A DNA stretch of 64,000 nt from assembly GCF_014698845.1 (NCBI RefSeq), contig NZ_JACJTV010000003.1, positions 62,001-126,000 on the forward strand, in the 5' to 3' direction. Both the position numbers and the translations under genes were made by a program. Source of the DNA: Coleofasciculus sp. FACHB-1120 (lineage in GTDB: Bacteria > Cyanobacteriota > Cyanobacteriia > Cyanobacteriales > FACHB-T130). Shown here piece by piece: positions 43,803 through 54,321 of this stretch (position 1 is its first letter; every line of letters begins with the position of its first letter). The notes beneath the pieces were generated by a model. The model was not told the origin of the DNA. It did not search any database and worked only from the letters and a program-made list of their open reading frames with translations.

Positions 43803-46800
43803 CTAACTTAGAAGCTCGTGAATAGATTTCAACAAATCTTCTGCGGTGTAGGGCTTCGACAAAAATCTTTTGACTACGCCACCTGCGATCGCTGGGAGCT
43901 TATTGTTGGACACCAAGCCGCTCACAGCAACAACTTTGACCTGGGGATTCATTTTTTGCAGAGCGCGAATGGTGGTTGGGCCATCCATTGTAGGCATCAT
44001 CATATCAATTAATACGACATTGATTTCCGCGCGATGCTGGGCATAGAGCGCGATCGCTTCAATCCCATCGTTTGCAGTGAGTACCCGATAGTCGTAGGCT
44101 TCTAGGGATGTTTTAGTCACCTCTCGAATGGCTGGTTCATCATCAACCACAAGAATCCATTCTCCGTGACCTCTGGGCAGTTCATAACGCTCCGTAGCTT
44201 CTGGATCTGTTGTAGTTGTATTAGTTGCTGGAAAATAAACTTTAAATTGAGTTCCTCTTCCTACTTCGCTATAGACATTGATAAAACCGCCATGACCTTT
44301 AATAATCGCCAAAACAGTGGAAAGACCCAGACCTGTGCCTTTGCCAAGTTCTTTTGTCGTGAAAAATGGTTCAAAGATTCTTTCTAAACTCTCTGGCGGA
44401 ATCCCACTACCCGTATCCGAAATAGTGATAACAATATAAGGTCCGGTTTTGGCATCAATATTCATTCGAGCATAGTTTTCATCGATGAGAAGATTTTCGG
44501 CGGCGATACTCAAGACTCCACCATCTGGCATGGCATCACGGGCATTCACGCAGAGATTCATCAACACCTGATGTACTTGAGTGGCATCTCCAGAGACAGG
44601 CCAAAGTTCCATCATTCGTACATCTGTATAGATTTCGATTGATTTAGGAAAGGTTTCTTTGGCAATTTTTTGAATTTCCGCAATTAAGTGCCCTACTTGA
44701 AGTGACATTCGCTCACCTTCAACTCCTCGCGCAAATGACAAGACTTGCTTAATTAGCTCGGCACCCCGTTTAGTATTTGTTTCTAGTAGATCCAAAAGCC
44801 GCTGACTGCGCGGATCGGGAATTACCATTTGCAAGATTTGAATGGCGGCAAGAATTGGCGTCAATACATTGTTTAGATCGTGGGCAATACCACCAGCAAG
44901 CGTACCGATACTCTCCATTCGTTGGGCGCGGCGGAACTGTGCTTCAAGTTGTTTTTTCTCTGTAATATCGGTGTCTACAGAGAGGATTGATTTGGGGTTT
45001 TCTTCGTCATCGCGCACTAAACTCCAACGACTGGCGACAATAATTTGTTTACCTTCTTTGGTGACTTTATACAATTCACCTTGCCACTCACCTTTGTTGT
45101 TAACAGTCTTGCGAGCTTCAAGGAGTTGAGGCGAAGGGTCGGTGTACAAAATCTCTAAGACACTTTTCCCCAGAACTTCCTCTGCCTTCCAGCCGTACAG
45201 TAACTCAGCTCCTTTACTCCAAAGTACGATTTTGTCTTCCTGATTTCGCACGAGAATTGCATCTGTTGTTACATCTAGCAAGGCAGCTTGTCTGCGGATT
45301 TTTTGTTCTGCTTCTTTGCGCTCGGTGATGTCTCGATCCATGCCGCGATAACCTTGGAATTTTCCATCACAATTCCAAATTGGAACTGCACTGGTTTCTA
45401 GGACAACTAGATGACCGTCTTTGTGAAAAGTCGTATTTTCAAGACAGGTAATGGGTTGTGCCAGGGCAGCCATTTGCCCAAAGATATTCGCAACTCGAAA
45501 AGCTTCTTCTGGAGGCATAAGATCGAAGGGAGTTTTGCCTAACGCTTCTTCTGGTTCATAACCCAAAATATCGCGAACCTTCGGACTGACATACGTGTAA
45601 ACAACGTTTTCATCCACCTCCCAAACCCAATCACTAGTCGTTTCGACTAAATTGCGAAACCGCTCTTCGCTTTGGCGCAACGCCTCCTCATGAGCTTTGC
45701 GCTCGGTAATGTCGCGAGCGATCGCATACATTAATGCTTCTTCAACGACCGGAGAGGCTGTCCAGGATAGCCATTTGTACGAACCATCCTGACAGATGTA
45801 GCGGGTCTCAAAGTCGATCGTCGGTTCGCCCGTGGCAAGTTTCTCGAATTCGTTACGGGTTTTTTCTTGGTCTTCAGGATGAACAAAGTTAAACAATGGT
45901 GTAGAACAAAATTCTTCTTGGGAAAACCCTAGAGTCTTCTCAAACGCGGGGTTCACGCGCTTAAAATAGCCATCGAAACTAACAATACACAGCATATCCA
46001 ACGAGAGGGTGAACAAGCGATCGCGTTCTTCCTCGGCTCGTTTGCGAGCGGTGATGTCCGTTTGCAAGCCTACGAAGTAAAGTAAGTTCCCCTCGTCTGA
46101 AAATACTGGCGAAATTCTTAATTCATTCCAGAATGGCTGACCATTTTTTCGATAGTTCAGTAGCGTTGTTTGAATCTCTTTCTGTTCGGAAATTGCTTGG
46201 CGAATTTGAGCGATCGCTTGCGGATCTGTGCCGGAACCTTTCAGAAAACGGCAGTTGCGACCCATAATTTCCTTTGGCTCATACCCAGAGATCCGTGAGA
46301 AAGCTGGGTTCGCGTAAACGATCGGGTTGTCTGGCTGGTTCGGATCGGTAATAATCACTCCCTCAAAAGCGGAAGTAATCGCCTGTGCTAGTTGCAGGTT
46401 TTCAGTAGCCGCTCGCTGGAGCGCCTCCTCGGTTCGTTTGCGTTCAGCGATGCTGCGTTCTTTTTCAGCTAAATTACGCCGTAGCTCTAATTGGCTAATC
46501 ACCTGGCGGCTTATCGCTTTAAGTGCCTCTAACTGTTCTGAGCTGAGGTTTCGCGGTACATAATCCGCCACACAAATCGTTCCGATTATCTGTCCCTCAG
46601 GCGTCATCAGCGGTGCGCCAGCATAAAAGCGAACACTAGGGCAAGCAATTACAACTGGATTAGAGGCGAACTTTTTATCAGCTAATGTATCAGGAATCAT
46701 TAAAATGTCGGGTTGGTCAAGTAGGGGACAGAACCCGATATCAAGGGGGAATTCTGATACCTCTAAACCCACCTTTGACTTGAACCACTGACGATTTTTA

Positions 46801-46955
46801 TCCAAAAAATTTATCAACGCAATCGGGGTTCCACAGACGTGCGCTGCTAAATAGGCAAGATCGTCGAATGCCTCTTCGGGTTCTGTATCAAGAATCCGAT
46901 ACCGGCGCAGAGCTTCCAGCCTTGCCGCTTCCTTATTAGATACTAAAGTTTTCAT
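43803..46955 (-). CDS. Hybrid histidine kinase with GAF, LOV and PAS sensors and a receiver
   Basis: 1,050 residues. Domains: GAF (about 25-165); a LOV-type PAS (about 185-305) with GRNCRFLKG, the photoactive cysteine at Cys235 and flavin-contacting Asn267, Asn277 and Gln298; three more PAS domains (about 312-420, 428-545, 550-668), each followed by a DITERK-type coil; a dimerisation domain with phospho-accepting His692 ([10 protein letters not shown]); an ATPase domain ([26 protein letters not shown]); and a C-terminal receiver with Asp984 (LIDMMMP). It is likely a soluble sensor of blue light plus other cues that ends in its own receiver. No output partner lies nearby. ATG start with AGGAATAAG upstream. 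Confidence 0.9.
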   Translation of the reverse strand: MKTLVSNKEAARLEALRRYRILDTEPEEAFDDLAYLAAHVCGTPIALINFLDKNRQWFKSKVGLEVSEFPLDIGFCPLLDQPDILMIPDTLADKKFASNPVVIACPSVRFYAGAPLMTPEGQIIGTICVADYVPRNLSSEQLEALKAISRQVISQLELRRNLAEKERSIAERKRTEEALQRAATENLQLAQAITSAFEGVIITDPNQPDNPIVYANPAFSRISGYEPKEIMGRNCRFLKGSGTDPQAIAQIRQAISEQKEIQTTLLNYRKNGQPFWNELRISPVFSDEGNLLYFVGLQTDITARKRAEEERDRLFTLSLDMLCIVSFDGYFKRVNPAFEKTLGFSQEEFCSTPLFNFVHPEDQEKTRNEFEKLATGEPTIDFETRYICQDGSYKWLSWTASPVVEEALMYAIARDITERKAHEEALRQSEERFRNLVETTSDWVWEVDENVVYTYVSPKVRDILGYEPEEALGKTPFDLMPPEEAFRVANIFGQMAALAQPITCLENTTFHKDGHLVVLETSAVPIWNCDGKFQGYRGMDRDITERKEAEQKIRRQAALLDVTTDAILVRNQEDKIVLWSKGAELLYGWKAEEVLGKSVLEILYTDPSPQLLEARKTVNNKGEWQGELYKVTKEGKQIIVASRWSLVRDDEENPKSILSVDTDITEKKQLEAQFRRAQRMESIGTLAGGIAHDLNNVLTPILAAIQILQMVIPDPRSQRLLDLLETNTKRGAELIKQVLSFARGVEGERMSLQVGHLIAEIQKIAKETFPKSIEIYTDVRMMELWPVSGDATQVHQVLMNLCVNARDAMPDGGVLSIAAENLLIDENYARMNIDAKTGPYIVITISDTGSGIPPESLERIFEPFFTTKELGKGTGLGLSTVLAIIKGHGGFINVYSEVGRGTQFKVYFPATNTTTTDPEATERYELPRGHGEWILVVDDEPAIREVTKTSLEAYDYRVLTANDGIEAIALYAQHRAEINVVLIDMMMPTMDGPTTIRALQKMNPQVKVVAVSGLVSNNKLPAIAGGVVKRFLSKPYTAEDLLKSIHELLS

Positions 46956-47509
46956 CAGTACTTATTCCTACTTAGACCGGATCTCGGTAGCTGTCATCTG
47001 AAAATGCTTGTTCTGCCTTGTCGCGCTAAATGTCTCAATGCTGAAGAAGCAGGAGAAAGTCCAGCGATCAACTTTTCCGTCCGATAACCCTAGCTAGATT
47101 GTTCCCTGGCGCTCCAATGGACTAACACTTCCAGGAAAATCTACATAAAATCGCTAAATTCTACACATTTCCTCTCAGATAAAAAGTCTCCAGCCTTTTA
47201 CCGCAGTGCCGGAAGTGCGATCGCGCCTGCTAAGGGTTATTTGTGTCCGTGGGAAGTAAGAAAGGTGGTTTTGCTACTTTCATGGTGTATTAAATGGTTT
47301 TCCTATTCCTATTTAAATTCTATGAAATCTATCTAAAGATTGATGGCGGCTTAACATAAGCAAAAAGTTTATGATGTCACTTTGTTTGTGATGTCCTATA
47401 CACTAATCCTTCAACTTCTTGTAAAGGAAAGCAAAGGAAAATCAAGTCGATACAACTCGACAATGAACGAAGCCAAATTAATTACAAGATTACAAAATTG
47501 AACGGGAAG
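46956..47509. other. 554-bp intergenic region, no gene seen
   Basis: Lies between the minus-strand histidine kinase and miaA. It has one HIP1-type site (47218-47225) and AT-rich stretches but no hairpin, repeat or ORF worth reporting. Confidence 0.4.
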
Positions 47510-48550
47510 TTAACATCTAGCTTGAGGGGGTGCATCCTGGCAATTCGCGGCGATGAATTCCAGCACCCGTTGCCACACACACTCCAATAAATCGGGTTGA
47601 TTTGCCTTAAACCACTCAATCTGAGGATAAGCACGAAACCAGGTGCGTTGTCGTTTGGCAAATTGACGAGTGTGCAAAACGGTTAACTCTTTGGCGTCCG
47701 ATAGAGAAATTTCTCCGGCTAAATATTGCTTCATTTCCCTATAACCTAGCGTATCGAGCAGCGGCAGATCGCGACCGTATTTCTCACAGAGGGTTTTTAC
47801 CTCCGCTTCCCACCCTGCTACTAACATCTGTTCGGTTCGCTGTTCAATGCGCTGAGTCAGGTGGCTAGAGTCAGGACAATCTAAGCCAATTTGGAGAATG
47901 GGGTAATCCGGTGGATTCTCTCCTTGCTGCTCTGAAATAGGGCGACCTGTCACATAAAATACTTCTAAAGCTCGCAATGTCCGCACAGGGTCATTGGGAT
48001 GAATTTTCTGAGTGGCAACGGGATCGACTTGTTGCAGAAAGGCGTAAAGTTGGGTTTGACCGAGAGATTGCAGTTGCGATCGCAATTCTTCTTGGGGCGC
48101 TACTCTCGGAATCTTTAACCCCTGCACAATAGAACGGATGTATAAACCTGTCCCTCCCACCAAAAGAGGCGGAGTTTCCTTGCCCAAAGCAGCAATTAAA
48201 GCTTGTGTCTGCTGTTGGTAATCTGCCACCGTCAAAGTTTCCGTGGGATCGCAGATATCAATTAAGTAGTGCGGTACCAGCTTGCGCTCAGCATCTGTTG
48301 GCTTAGCGGTGCCAATATCAAATTCGCGGTACACTTGACGCGAATCAGCGCTAAGAATTACAGAACCCAGCCGCTGCGCCAATGCTAATGCCAGTCCTGA
48401 TTTTCCTGTCGCCGTAGCACCACAGATGACAATCAGCGCTGAAGGATGAGGGTTGAGGGCTGAGGGCTGAGGGCTGAGGGCTGAAGTGAAGAGATGATTT
48501 TCCGCCGTTCCCTGTGTCTCCTTCTCCTCGCTCCCGTTCTCTTGTGCCAC
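47510..48550 (-). CDS. miaA: tRNA dimethylallyltransferase with repeat-encoded N-terminal extension
   Basis: 346 residues. MiaA transfers a dimethylallyl group to N6 of A37 in tRNAs that read UNN codons. The P-loop GATATGKSG (44-52), SADSRQVYREFDIGTAKP, the DYQ segment, VGGTGLYI and TRQFAKRQRTWFR are all present. Homologues begin about 10 residues before the P-loop; here about 38 residues precede it, from a GTG with an AGGAAAG ribosome site. Residues 24-38 (ALSPQPSALNPHPSA) are encoded by tandem heptamers (48444-48485). No ATG, GTG or TTG occurs between the repeat and the P-loop, so translation must read through the repeat. Confidence 0.93.
   Translation of the reverse strand: MAQENGSEEKETQGTAENHLFTSALSPQPSALNPHPSALIVICGATATGKSGLALALAQRLGSVILSADSRQVYREFDIGTAKPTDAERKLVPHYLIDICDPTETLTVADYQQQTQALIAALGKETPPLLVGGTGLYIRSIVQGLKIPRVAPQEELRSQLQSLGQTQLYAFLQQVDPVATQKIHPNDPVRTLRALEVFYVTGRPISEQQGENPPDYPILQIGLDCPDSSHLTQRIEQRTEQMLVAGWEAEVKTLCEKYGRDLPLLDTLGYREMKQYLAGEISLSDAKELTVLHTRQFAKRQRTWFRAYPQIEWFKANQPDLLECVWQRVLEFIAANCQDAPPQARC
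48444..48485. repeat. Six tandem GGCTGAG heptamers inside miaA
   Basis: Units run 48444-48450 (GGATGAG), 48451-48457 (GGTTGAG), then GGCTGAG three times and GGCTGAA to 48485. The 7-bp period is not a multiple of three, so gain or loss of one unit would shift the miaA reading frame. Confidence 0.9.
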
Positions 48551-48640
48551 TGTGCTTTCCTGCTTTGTTACCTTTCACTGGGTAGATCCCCTAAACAAAT
48601 ATCTCTTGAAATTGCCCTAGGGTCGCCCCCGAACCTTTTG

Positions 48641-48649
48641 TGCTACAAT
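48641..48649 (+). promoter_or_regulatory. Extended -10 promoter element of gyrB
   Basis: TGC followed by TACAAT matches the extended -10 consensus and would start transcription near 48656, giving a leader of about 60 bases before the gyrB ATG. No good -35 box is found at the right distance, which is acceptable for extended -10 promoters. Confidence 0.45.
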
Positions 48650-48716
48650 TTTGGAGTGTTTTTGCATTTCTGAAGTCCCGGCGGGCTTCCAAGCCATTAC
48701 TGGAGAATTTTTATTC

Positions 48717-50660
48717 ATGACGAGCAGTTACAGTGCCGATCAGATTCAAGTTCTAGAAGGTCTTGAACCAGTCCGGAAAAGACCGGGGATGTACATCGGT
48801 TCGACTGGCCCTAGGGGACTCCACCATCTAGTTTACGAGGTAGTGGACAACTCTATTGATGAGGCTCTGGCTGGCTATTGTACCCATGTGGAGATAGATA
48901 TAAACGCCGATGGTTCGGTGACGGTGACAGACGATGGGCGGGGAATTCCCACAGGTATTCATCCCACTACAAACAAATCAGCTTTGGAAACGGTAATGAC
49001 GGTGCTGCACGCCGGAGGAAAGTTTGGCGGCGGCGGTTACAAGGTTTCTGGTGGTTTGCACGGGGTTGGGATCTCCGTAGTAAATGCCTTGTCTGAGTGG
49101 GTGGAGGTAACTGTTTGGCGCGAGAATCAGGAGCATAAGATGCGCTTTGAGCGGGGTATTCCCGTCACTCAACTGAAGGCAACGCCAATTCAAGAAGCCA
49201 GAACAGGCACCTCGATTAGTTTCAAGCCAGATTTGCAGATTTTTGTGACTACTGGCATTGAGTTTGATTACACCACCTTGGCAAGCCGTCTACGGGAACT
49301 TGCTTACTTAAATGCGGGTGTCAAAATCACCTTTACTGACAGCCGCCTGGAATTAGTTAAGGGTGGAGAGCCAAGAGTAGAAACCTACTGTTATGAGGGA
49401 GGTATTAAAGAGTATATCGCCTATATGAATAGCGATAAGCAGGCTCTCCACGAAGAAATTATCTATGTATCTGGCGAACGCAACAACGTGCAGGTAGAGG
49501 TGGCGTTGCAGTGGTGCGTCGATGCTTATACAGACACGCTGTTGGGGTTTGCAAATAATATTCGCACAGTTGACGGCGGTACTCACCTGGAAGGGTTGAA
49601 GGCGGTGTTGACGCGGACGCTGAATGCGATCGCTCGCAAGCGCAATAAAATCAAAGAAAATGAACCGAACCTCGGTGGAGAGAATGTCCGCGAAGGGTTA
49701 ACGGGCGTTATCTCTGTCAAAGTTCCCGATCCGGAATTTGAAGGACAAACGAAAACAAAACTCGGTAACACCGAAGTTCGAGGAATCGTCGATTCCCTAG
49801 TCGGTGAAGTTTTGACTGAATATTTAGAGTTTCGCCCAAACGTTGGCGATGCGATTCTGGAAAAAGCGATTCAAGCTTTCAAAGCCGCAGAAGCAGCGCG
49901 TCACGCACGGGAATTAGTGCGCCGCAAATCGGTTTTGGAATCTTCCCCTTTACCGGGTAAATTAGCTGATTGCAGTACGCGAGATCCCTCGGAGTCTGAG
50001 ATTTATATCGTGGAAGGCGACTCAGCCGGAGGAAGTGCCAAGCAAGGGCGCGACAGACGCAACCAAGCCATCCTCCCATTGCGCGGTAAAATTCTCAACA
50101 TTGAGAAAACCGACGATGCCAAAATCTACAAAAACACCGAAATCCAGGCGCTAATCACAGCACTGGGATTGGGTGTCAAGGGTGAGGAGTTCGATGCTTC
50201 TCAGCTGCGCTATCACTGCATCGTGATTATGACTGACGCCGACGTAGACGGCGCACACATCCGGACGCTGTTGTTGACGTTCTTCTATCGATATCAACGG
50301 GCGTTGATTGAGCAGGGTTACATCTATATCGCTTGTCCTCCACTCTATAAGGTAGAACGCGGACGCAATCATTACTATTGCTATAGCGATCGCGAAATGG
50401 CAAACCTGATTCAGCATGAGTTTCCTGCCAATGCGAACTACACCATCCAACGATTCAAAGGCTTGGGTGAAATGATGCCGCAACAGTTGTGGGATACTAC
50501 CATGAACCCGGAAACCCGCACCCTGAAACGGGTGGAAATTGAAGACGCGGCTGAAGCCGATCGTATCTTTACCGTCTTAATGGGCGATCGCGTTGCACCC
50601 CGCCGCGAATTTATCGAAACCTATGGCCCTCGCCTCAACCTCAACGATCTAGATATCTAG
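48717..50660 (+). CDS. gyrB: DNA gyrase subunit B
   Basis: 647 residues from ATG 48717, preceded by TGGAGAA; an in-frame start at 48651 would add 22 residues not typical of GyrB. GHKL ATPase motifs are present: [22 protein letters not shown] and the lid region [13 protein letters not shown]. The TOPRIM part carries [15 protein letters not shown] and [20 protein letters not shown], and the C-terminus ends with FKGLGEM and the tail region typical of GyrB. Together with GyrA it introduces negative supercoils using ATP. Complete and without the insertion found in some proteobacterial GyrB. Confidence 0.97.
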   Translation: MTSSYSADQIQVLEGLEPVRKRPGMYIGSTGPRGLHHLVYEVVDNSIDEALAGYCTHVEIDINADGSVTVTDDGRGIPTGIHPTTNKSALETVMTVLHAGGKFGGGGYKVSGGLHGVGISVVNALSEWVEVTVWRENQEHKMRFERGIPVTQLKATPIQEARTGTSISFKPDLQIFVTTGIEFDYTTLASRLRELAYLNAGVKITFTDSRLELVKGGEPRVETYCYEGGIKEYIAYMNSDKQALHEEIIYVSGERNNVQVEVALQWCVDAYTDTLLGFANNIRTVDGGTHLEGLKAVLTRTLNAIARKRNKIKENEPNLGGENVREGLTGVISVKVPDPEFEGQTKTKLGNTEVRGIVDSLVGEVLTEYLEFRPNVGDAILEKAIQAFKAAEAARHARELVRRKSVLESSPLPGKLADCSTRDPSESEIYIVEGDSAGGSAKQGRDRRNQAILPLRGKILNIEKTDDAKIYKNTEIQALITALGLGVKGEEFDASQLRYHCIVIMTDADVDGAHIRTLLLTFFYRYQRALIEQGYIYIACPPLYKVERGRNHYYCYSDREMANLIQHEFPANANYTIQRFKGLGEMMPQQLWDTTMNPETRTLKRVEIEDAAEADRIFTVLMGDRVAPRREFIETYGPRLNLNDLDI

Positions 50661-50740
50661 GTTCTCCGGTTGAAAGGATTGAATACTCCAAAATTTGGCA
50701 ACTAATGTAAAAATGATTAGTACATAAGGTTGCCCGGTTA

Positions 50741-50778
50741 CAAAAGTATGGTTAATTAATAACTTAACCATACTTTTG
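50741..50778 (+). terminator. Terminator hairpin downstream of gyrB
   Basis: A perfect 15-bp inverted repeat (arms 50741-50755 and 50764-50778, CAAAAGTATGGTTAA) with an 8-base loop, followed by TCTTTT. It lies 80 bp past the gyrB stop. The stem is AT-rich, so it is a plausible but not strong terminator. Confidence 0.65.
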
Positions 50779-50874
50779 TCTTTTAAAGCCCCTGTACTAG
50801 ATTCCCCATCAATACTGCACCAAAAGAACGTAATCGCTATTTTTTTCGGTAATATCGAAGCCTAGAAATGGATA

Positions 50875-50976
50875 TATAGTAACCCTAAATGATTGGTAAG
50901 GGTGAGATACCCAGCTTCTCTAAGAAGCCAGGAATCTGAGAAACTGCCATCTCACAACTCAAATAATATTGCTATA
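50875..50976. mobile_element. 102-bp MITE-like repeat, copy A
   Basis: Starts and ends with TATA and has imperfect terminal inverted repeats: the left end TATAGTAACCCTAAATGATT resembles the reverse complement of the right end, TATAGCAATATTATTTGAGT. The centre holds the stem CTTCT-CTA-AGAAG. It aligns without gaps over its full length with copy B at 54853. No coding capacity. Confidence 0.7.
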
Positions 50977-51104
50977 GCTTGGTTATGTTATAACTTGAGG
51001 GAAACTATAATTTGCAATTTCAGGTCTTACTAATTTAATCTTTCACATTTCACGGAAGAATCATCAAAATTTGGAAAAAAATATCAAGCAAATACCCAAA
51101 AATA

Positions 51105-52085
51105 ATGAATTACCGGCTCATCAACCTTTTCAAACTGGCGAACCTCCCTGTTAACAGCAAGTTGATTACATCTAGCTTATTAATTGCAATCAACGGCATC
51201 CTGGTGACAGGTATCTTAGGGACATCGGCAAATACCCCAGCCAAACCCGCACCCGCTGCGGCTCCAGCCAAACCTGCACCTGCAACAACCACCGCTTCCC
51301 AGCAATTTGTAGGGCAATGGCAAGCCAAAGACCCCGAATCTGGGGAGCTAGTCACATTTATATTTGCCCCAGAGGGAAAATTATTCATTGTATTTCCCAC
51401 GTCCGATGGCCCTCCGGTTGCCGTTGGAATTAAGTACAAGGTCAATTCCCAGCCTAAACCGGGACAACTTGACCTGGTTTTTAGCCAAAAAGAGAGCATC
51501 CTGAGCATTTTTGAGTTTATCGATCGCGGTAAACTACGCTTGGAATTAGAGGGACGGCAAGCTGGACAACCCAGACCCAATGCTTTTACCCCTAAGGCAA
51601 CGATATTTGAAAAAATTTCCGATAGCGCGACATTACCTAAAGACGCCAAAGTAATTGAGCTGGAAAATGCACAGAGTCAGGTGTCCGAAGATTCGCAGCT
51701 CCCAAAACCGCAAACGGAAGCCAAATTGTACATCGCGATGGTAAACAAAGCGCAACAGGCTTATTATCAGCAAAAAGGCAAATTTGCCACAAACACTGAA
51801 GATTTAGGTCTAGGAGGCGAACCAGCCAGCATCTATTACAACTATCGTCTGGTATCACCAGGAAAGGACGCCCAAAGCGTGATGATCGCCGCCCAAGCCA
51901 AGAATGCTGAAATTCATAGCTACACGGGTGCAGTATTTGCCAGCAAAAGGAACGGTGAAGCCACCACCCTCGTAGCGGTTTGCGAAACCCAGCGCCCCTC
52001 AACCTCACCTCCGGCGATGCCGAAACCGCCTCAAAGTGGCTCATCAGCAGTTCAATGTCCATCGGGTTCGCGTCTGTTACAGTAA
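51105..52085 (+). CDS. Anchored protein with a type IV pilin-like G/H C-terminal domain
   Basis: 326 residues. The N-terminus has a signal anchor (about 18-42) with no prepilin site, followed by a Pro/Ala linker (about 44-64). A middle beta-rich domain (about 68-165, QFVGQWQAKDPESGELVTFIF) is not recognised. The C-terminal domain (about 205-326) has AKLYIAMVNKAQQAYYQQKGKF, YYNYRLV, SYTGAVFA and the two late cysteines of the pilin G/H family. It looks like a pilin head moved onto an exported anchored protein. It lies alone, 14 kb from the pilin-like cluster at 34.6-37.1 kb. Confidence 0.65.
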   Translation: MNYRLINLFKLANLPVNSKLITSSLLIAINGILVTGILGTSANTPAKPAPAAAPAKPAPATTTASQQFVGQWQAKDPESGELVTFIFAPEGKLFIVFPTSDGPPVAVGIKYKVNSQPKPGQLDLVFSQKESILSIFEFIDRGKLRLELEGRQAGQPRPNAFTPKATIFEKISDSATLPKDAKVIELENAQSQVSEDSQLPKPQTEAKLYIAMVNKAQQAYYQQKGKFATNTEDLGLGGEPASIYYNYRLVSPGKDAQSVMIAAQAKNAEIHSYTGAVFASKRNGEATTLVAVCETQRPSTSPPAMPKPPQSGSSAVQCPSGSRLLQ

Positions 52086-52174
52086 TCGGCTGCTGTCGCT
52101 ATCAATAACCGGATTGATTCTCTCGCGATTGCATAGATTGTTAAAGTCCAGTTAAATTTCTCGCCTTGACTGCC

Positions 52175-54103
52175 ATGAGTGACACCGTTTTAGACATCCG
52201 CAACCTGCAAGTTCAATTTTTAACTGATGAAAAGCAAATTCTGGCAGTTGATGGTATTTCCTTCAAACTGAGTCGCGGGCAGACTTTGGGCATTGTGGGA
52301 GAGTCGGGATCGGGTAAATCGGTGACTTCCCTCGCCGTCATGGGTCTGGTGCCAACTCCGGGCAGGATTAGCGGCGGTGAAATTTGGTTTCAAAACTCAC
52401 AGGAACGAGGCGGATCTGTAGTAAATTTGCGGGATCTGAGTGCAGAGGAGTTGCGGAAATATCGGGGTGGTCAGATTTCGATGATTTTCCAGGAACCGAT
52501 GAGTTCCCTAAACCCAGTTTTTACCTGTGGGTTTCAGTTAGTCGAAGCAATCCGTCAGCATCAAAATGTAACGCCTGCCGAGGCGAGGCGGCAAGCGATC
52601 GCACGTCTCCAAGAAGTCAAACTCCTCGCTAACGATGAAGACATGCGGCAACGCTATCTAGAAGAAAGACCAGAAGCCAGAAGAGATAGCGAAGCAGAAA
52701 TTAATCAGCAGATCAATCAGCAAAAATTGGCAATGCTGGATCGCTACCCCCACGAACTCTCCGGCGGGCAATTGCAACGGATGATGATTGCAATGGCAAT
52801 TTCCTGCAATCCAGCGGTGTTGATTGCTGACGAACCGACGACCGCTTTGGATGTAACGGTACAAGCAACGATTCTGGATCTGTTGCGGGAGTTACGCGAC
52901 GCCCGTGGGATGTCGATGATGTTTATCGGTCACGACTTGGGGGTGATTGCTGAAATTGCCGACGTTGTCGCCGTGATGTATCAAGGCAAAATTGTTGAAT
53001 ACGGCTCGGTCGAACAAATTTTTTCTAACCCCCAACATCCTTACACCAAAGGTTTGTTAGCCTGTCGCCCCAGCCTCACCCGCCGGTTGAAATACCTGCC
53101 GACCGTCGCTGACTTTATGGAAGTGGTGAAAACACCCAGCGGCGAAATTGAGATTCGAGAAAAAACAGGCGTCAAGAGTCAGGAATCAGAAGAAATTCTG
53201 GGTTCAACTCAAAACTTAGAAGCGATAGATCGCATCTCTACCACTGAAAAAGCTCTACTCTCTGTCCGCGACCTCCAAGTTGGCTTTCCAATCCAGGGAA
53301 TGTTTGGTCAAACCAAACGTTATTTAATGGCGGTGAATGGCATCTCATTTGATGTTTATCCCGGTGAAACGCTGGGATTGGTGGGAGAATCTGGCTGTGG
53401 CAAAAGTACCTTAGCGCGTACTATCCTGCGCTTGATCGAACCGACAAGCGGGCAGATCGAGTTTGAAGGGGAAGATATTACAAAAGTCAGTAATCGGCGG
53501 CTGCGGCAATTGCGGCGCGAGATGCAAATTGTCTTCCAAAATCCTTTTAGTTCTCTCGATCCGCGTCTAAAAATCGGAGATGCGGTGATGGAACCGCTAC
53601 AAATTCATCACTATGGGAAGAATTCTAAGGAACGACGCGATCGCGCAGCCTATCTCTTAGAGCGTGTAGGCTTAAATGCTGCCTGGATGAATCGCTATCC
53701 CCACGAGTTTTCTGGCGGACAGCGCCAGCGGGTTTGTATTGCTCGTGCTTTGGCACTCAATCCCAAATTCATCATCTGCGACGAATCTGTCTCGGCGCTA
53801 GATGTCTCCGTACAGGCGCAAGTGCTGAATTTGCTGAAAGAAGTCCAAAGCGAATTTGGCTTAACTTACATCTTTATTTCCCATGACTTGAGCGTGGTGA
53901 AATTTATGAGCGATCGCATCATGGTCATGAATCGAGGCAAAATCGAAGAAATTGGCTCCGCTGAAAATCTCTACCGCGAACCGAAGCAAGAATACACGCG
54001 CCAGTTAATTGCCGCCATTCCTACCGGGAGTCTAGAACAGATTCAGCAGCGTCAGCAAGACCGAATCAAGATATCAGCAGGAGGGCGAGAAATCGTTAGT
54101 TAA
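52175..54103 (+). CDS. Peptide/nickel-type ABC transporter ATPase with two fused domains (DppD-DppF type)
   Basis: 642 residues from ATG 52175; a TTG at 52166 would add three residues. Two complete ABC ATPase domains are fused. The first has Walker A GESGSGKS, the signature LSGGQLQRMM and ADEPTTALDVT. The second has GESGCGKS, FSGGQRQRVC and CDESVSALDVS. Each ends with an oligopeptide-type C-terminal motif (HPYTKGLLACRPSL and EYTRQLIAAIP). It powers import of peptides or similar compounds, as in GsiA-type fusions. No permease or binding-protein gene is adjacent, so its membrane partners must be encoded elsewhere. Confidence 0.9.
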   Translation: MSDTVLDIRNLQVQFLTDEKQILAVDGISFKLSRGQTLGIVGESGSGKSVTSLAVMGLVPTPGRISGGEIWFQNSQERGGSVVNLRDLSAEELRKYRGGQISMIFQEPMSSLNPVFTCGFQLVEAIRQHQNVTPAEARRQAIARLQEVKLLANDEDMRQRYLEERPEARRDSEAEINQQINQQKLAMLDRYPHELSGGQLQRMMIAMAISCNPAVLIADEPTTALDVTVQATILDLLRELRDARGMSMMFIGHDLGVIAEIADVVAVMYQGKIVEYGSVEQIFSNPQHPYTKGLLACRPSLTRRLKYLPTVADFMEVVKTPSGEIEIREKTGVKSQESEEILGSTQNLEAIDRISTTEKALLSVRDLQVGFPIQGMFGQTKRYLMAVNGISFDVYPGETLGLVGESGCGKSTLARTILRLIEPTSGQIEFEGEDITKVSNRRLRQLRREMQIVFQNPFSSLDPRLKIGDAVMEPLQIHHYGKNSKERRDRAAYLLERVGLNAAWMNRYPHEFSGGQRQRVCIARALALNPKFIICDESVSALDVSVQAQVLNLLKEVQSEFGLTYIFISHDLSVVKFMSDRIMVMNRGKIEEIGSAENLYREPKQEYTRQLIAAIPTGSLEQIQQRQQDRIKISAGGREIVS

Positions 54104-54321
54104 GTATCCATCTTAGGTTTAGCTTAGCTGATACCGTAGTGACTTGTTAGCTTTACTCGCTGGGTTTATACGTATGAATTGAGCGATCGCTTATTCTGTC
54201 CTTATTCAAAACCACCCAGTGCTTCTAAAAGAAAAGCCGCATTTCCGACCAAACTTGAATGATTCAAATCTCTATAGTTAAAATCAATTAAAGTTGACGT
54301 AACACAGTTGGAGCTATAGCA

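Noticed and set aside
48351-48578. 75-codon ORF overlapping the 5' end of miaA
   Set aside because: Alternative frame of miaA through the heptamer repeat; no motif of its own.
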